Source of the DNA: Clostridiaceae bacterium
Lineage (GTDB): Bacteria > Bacillota > Clostridia > DSM-8532
Length of the DNA: 37,171 bases
NCBI GenBank assembly: GCA_012521105.1
Contig: JAAYNA010000147.1
Location: forward strand, 1-37,171
Reading direction: 5' to 3'
Numbering within the stretch: position 1 is the stretch's first letter; every line of letters starts with the position of its first letter. The translations under genes were made by a program, and so were the position numbers. The notes under the pieces are model-generated. The model ran no database searches and had not been told where the DNA came from. It saw only the letters and a list, made by a program, of their open reading frames with translations. Below, in pieces: positions 35,415 through 37,171 of the stretch.

Positions 35415-35596
35415 AGCCAAACTTCTAACAGGCTGGTATTACTGCTTTTTCAATAAGAACTTATTTTAAGCATGATATCTTTTTTGTTAACAGAATGTAA
35501 AAAATAAAGTTTTACTGGTAATCTATCAAATTTACGTATATAATGTACATATTGTGTAATTTTAAAACCAAATTTCAATTGACGGGGGTAGATATT

Positions 35597-36607
35597 TTGC
35601 CTGAAAAAGTGAAGAAAAAAATGGCTATAGATATGAAAATTTTTATAGTTGTGTGCATAGTTGTAGTACTGATATTGGGTGCTGCGATTGTATACATTGT
35701 AATGCCTAAGGATATTGCAAAAGTTAAAAACAACAGGGTTACAAACTCAGAATTTACCTACTATTACTCGATGAGTTATCAGCAGCTTTATTCTTATTAT
35801 CTGATAGGTCAGTTAGATGAACAAACACTTGTTGAGCTGGCAAAACAGCAGGCTTTGAGTCAGGCTGTTGAAATTGAATACCTGCTGCAGGAAGCTGAGA
35901 AAGAAGGTTTTACTGTAAGCAAGGACGAAATTGATGAGGCATGGAATGAAGTTGATTCCTCTTTAAAAACCACTGCCGCCGAATACGGGATTTCAATGAA
36001 CACATTAAGCAGGCAGTATTTTGGAGTAAAGTACAATCAGGCAAAGAATATATTTAAAGACAGCGTTAAGGCTCAAAAATATTACGAAAAGTTAATCAGC
36101 GACATGCAGGCTGATGAAGAGGAATTAAAAGCATACTATGAAGAGAACAAAGAATCTTTTGACTACAATACCGTACGGCATATACTAATCAAGGTTGATA
36201 AAAATGCTGAGGATTCAGTAGTTGAAGAAAAGAAAAAGACAGCCCAAAGTATTCTCGACAGAGTAAATAACGGCGAAGATTTTGCAGAATTGGCAAAGGA
36301 ATACAGCGAAGATACTGGTTCTGCCGAAAATGGTGGCTTGTATGATGTTAAGAAAGGCCAGATGGTTCAGGAATTTGAAGAATGGACATTTTCTCATGAA
36401 GTTGGCGATACAGGGCTTATCAAAACTGTTCATGGCTTCCATGTAATGAAGCTGGAAGGTATTACTAACACATTTGATGCTTTAAAAGATACCGTTGCGA
36501 ATTCCTTTAAAATAAACAAATATCAGACAGCATTACAGGAAACTTTAAGCAACGGAGAATACCAGGTTGAAATTAAAGATGCATACTATGAGTTTACAGG
36601 AATGTAA
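35597..36607 (+). CDS. Membrane-anchored parvulin-type peptidyl-prolyl isomerase (PrsA/SurA-like)
   Basis: A 336-residue extracytoplasmic foldase. An N-terminal membrane helix (IFIVVCIVVVLILGAAIVYIV) lacks a lipobox Cys, so it is anchored by the helix rather than by lipid as in PrsA. A SurA-like helical chaperone part follows, then a parvulin domain from VRHILIKVDK through DFAELAKEYSEDTGSAENGGLYD to VHGFHVMKLE. It helps secreted proteins fold, and the substrates may include secreted plant-degrading enzymes. The start is TTG at 35597, after GGGGGT at 35583-35588; an ATG at 35543 is in frame but lies before the ribosome site. A likely -10 TATAAT is at 35539-35544. A terminator follows at 36616. 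Confidence 0.9.
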   Translation: MPEKVKKKMAIDMKIFIVVCIVVVLILGAAIVYIVMPKDIAKVKNNRVTNSEFTYYYSMSYQQLYSYYLIGQLDEQTLVELAKQQALSQAVEIEYLLQEAEKEGFTVSKDEIDEAWNEVDSSLKTTAAEYGISMNTLSRQYFGVKYNQAKNIFKDSVKAQKYYEKLISDMQADEEELKAYYEENKESFDYNTVRHILIKVDKNAEDSVVEEKKKTAQSILDRVNNGEDFAELAKEYSEDTGSAENGGLYDVKKGQMVQEFEEWTFSHEVGDTGLIKTVHGFHVMKLEGITNTFDALKDTVANSFKINKYQTALQETLSNGEYQVEIKDAYYEFTGM

Positions 36608-36615
36608 TTAAACAA

Positions 36616-36642
36616 AAAGGGCTGCAAAACCTGCAGCCCTTT
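36616..36642 (+). terminator. Terminator after the foldase gene
   Basis: AAAGGGCTGCA (36616-36626) pairs perfectly with TGCAGCCCTTT (36632-36642) around a 5-base loop. It begins 8 bases after the stop codon. The terminal T-run is only three bases and part of the stem. Confidence 0.75.
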
Positions 36643-36689
36643 GCAATACAAGTCATAATCCAATGAACTGCATGGAAACGAGGATGTAA

Positions 36690-36854
36690 ATACGGCAGGT
36701 ACATGGGATAGAAGCCTTATGTTTCATGTCAAAAGGTGTACCACGCATTGTTAACAGTCTTGCAACTGCAAGCCTTATGTACGCTTGTTCAATAAAGCAA
36801 AAATATATAGATGAAGAAATTGTCTGCCAGGGACAAAAAGATTATGATGTGTAA
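36690..36854 (+). pseudogene. C-terminal fragment of an ExeA/TniB-type transposon ATPase
   Basis: The open frame (no start needed at 36690; internal ATG at 36726) gives a C-terminal piece ending KQKYIDEEIVCQGQKDYDV. It contains SKGVPRIVNSLATASLMYA, which matches the lid region of ExeA-like AAA ATPases that accompany DDE transposases in IS elements (pattern GxPRxINNLxxxxLxxA then IDEExV). An in-frame TAA at 36687-36689 precedes it and no Walker motifs are in the window, so only the 3' end remains. It has no ribosome site and no adjacent transposase. I read it as the scar of an old mobile element. Confidence 0.6.
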
Positions 36855-37171
36855 GAGAGCAGTTCAAATACATAGAATACAATTATCATTATAATTAAAA
36901 CTTTAAATTTAAGGGCAGGAAACCTGCTCTTTTTTTTGTAAATGGAAGGTCGGCTATTCAAATAATGGATAGCCTCCTACCCTTATGTTTATTGCCCAAT
37001 CATTCATTTCTTTTATTACCTTTTTGGAAATGCTTATACGCTTTATATATATTTTTTGGATACTTAAGTTTGCTTTTTAATTCTTTTTTATCTGAATCTA
37101 TGTTAATTGCAAATTATGTTTGATTTTTACATATGAAAATTAGTGCAAAATAGATAAAATAGAATAAGATT
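36855..37171. other. Gene-free AT-rich tail at the right end
   Basis: No supported gene is seen apart from a terminator at 36913-36937. The remainder is AT-rich, with long T and A tracts. A minus-strand frame around 36990-37100 has no start codon and matches nothing I recognise. The next gene may begin outside the window. Confidence 0.5.
36913..36937 (+). terminator. Rho-independent terminator following the transposon ATPase remnant
   Basis: GGGCAGG (36913-36919) pairs with CCTGCTC (36923-36929), with one G-U pair and an AAA loop, followed directly by eight Ts. It is a textbook intrinsic terminator 58 bases after the remnant's stop codon. Confidence 0.85.

Noticed and set aside
36960..37100. 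Minus-strand Lys-rich frame in the right tail
   Set aside because: No start codon, no ribosome site and no recognisable family; composition fits random AT-rich DNA.

Overview
The window looks like a chromosomal segment of a low-GC, Gram-positive, anaerobic Clostridia-type bacterium that lives on plant polysaccharide (inference). The support is AT-rich intergenic DNA, strong GGAGG-type ribosome sites with frequent TTG/GTG starts, a lipobox solute-binding protein, a PrsA-like foldase, CBO0543-type membrane proteins and many glycoside-utilisation genes. No rRNA, tRNA or CRISPR array was seen.

Layout. (1) 148-5518: a GH42 beta-galactosidase and mannonate dehydratase (uxuA) flank an AT-rich accessory patch. 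The patch holds a HicA toxin gene reduced by internal deletion, its HicB antitoxin, a DUF1848 protein with a C-terminal CX3CX2C cluster, and a macro-domain protein. (2) 5547-9736: a strong promoter drives three genes joined by 4-bp ATGA overlaps. They encode a DUF2207 membrane protein ending in ten Ala-Cys-His-Ser-type repeats, a radical SAM/SPASM enzyme with a PqqD-like N-terminus, and an unknown membrane protein. This is the best candidate for an undescribed system: a membrane-anchored, repeat-tailed substrate modified by a RiPP-type radical SAM maturase. (3) 9752-12788: a nitroreductase, a split chromate transporter and a divergent LysR regulator.

(4) 12875-19671, mostly minus strand: a mannoside or beta-mannan oligosaccharide module made of a binding protein, two permeases, a GH130 phosphorylase and a LacI regulator, with a divergent AraC regulator. 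(5) 19830-24420: a serine hydrolase, an aldo/keto reductase, two tandem CBO0543-like membrane proteins plus a 34-residue membrane peptide, and a PHP phosphoesterase. (6) 24625-27818: a DeoR regulator and a decayed sugar ABC cassette. One ATPase has an in-frame stop in its signature motif, the second is only half length, and no permease or binding protein is present.

(7) 27887-29930: a WsfD-like polytopic glycosyltransferase candidate and a small helical-bundle protein. (8) 30051-35414: an alpha-glucoside/alpha-galactoside module of a GH13 glucosidase, a GH36 alpha-galactosidase and a GPH symporter. (9) 35597-37171: a membrane-anchored parvulin foldase, then a 3'-terminal scrap of an ExeA/TniB-type transposon ATPase and a gene-free tail.

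The sugar genes fit together as import of oligosaccharides by ABC and GPH carriers, followed by intracellular hydrolysis or phosphorolysis (beta-galactosides, beta-mannosides, alpha-galactosides, alpha-glucosides) and a uronate step through UxuA. The radical SAM operon stands apart and seems to have its own promoter. All family names come from sequence patterns I recognise; no database search was possible.
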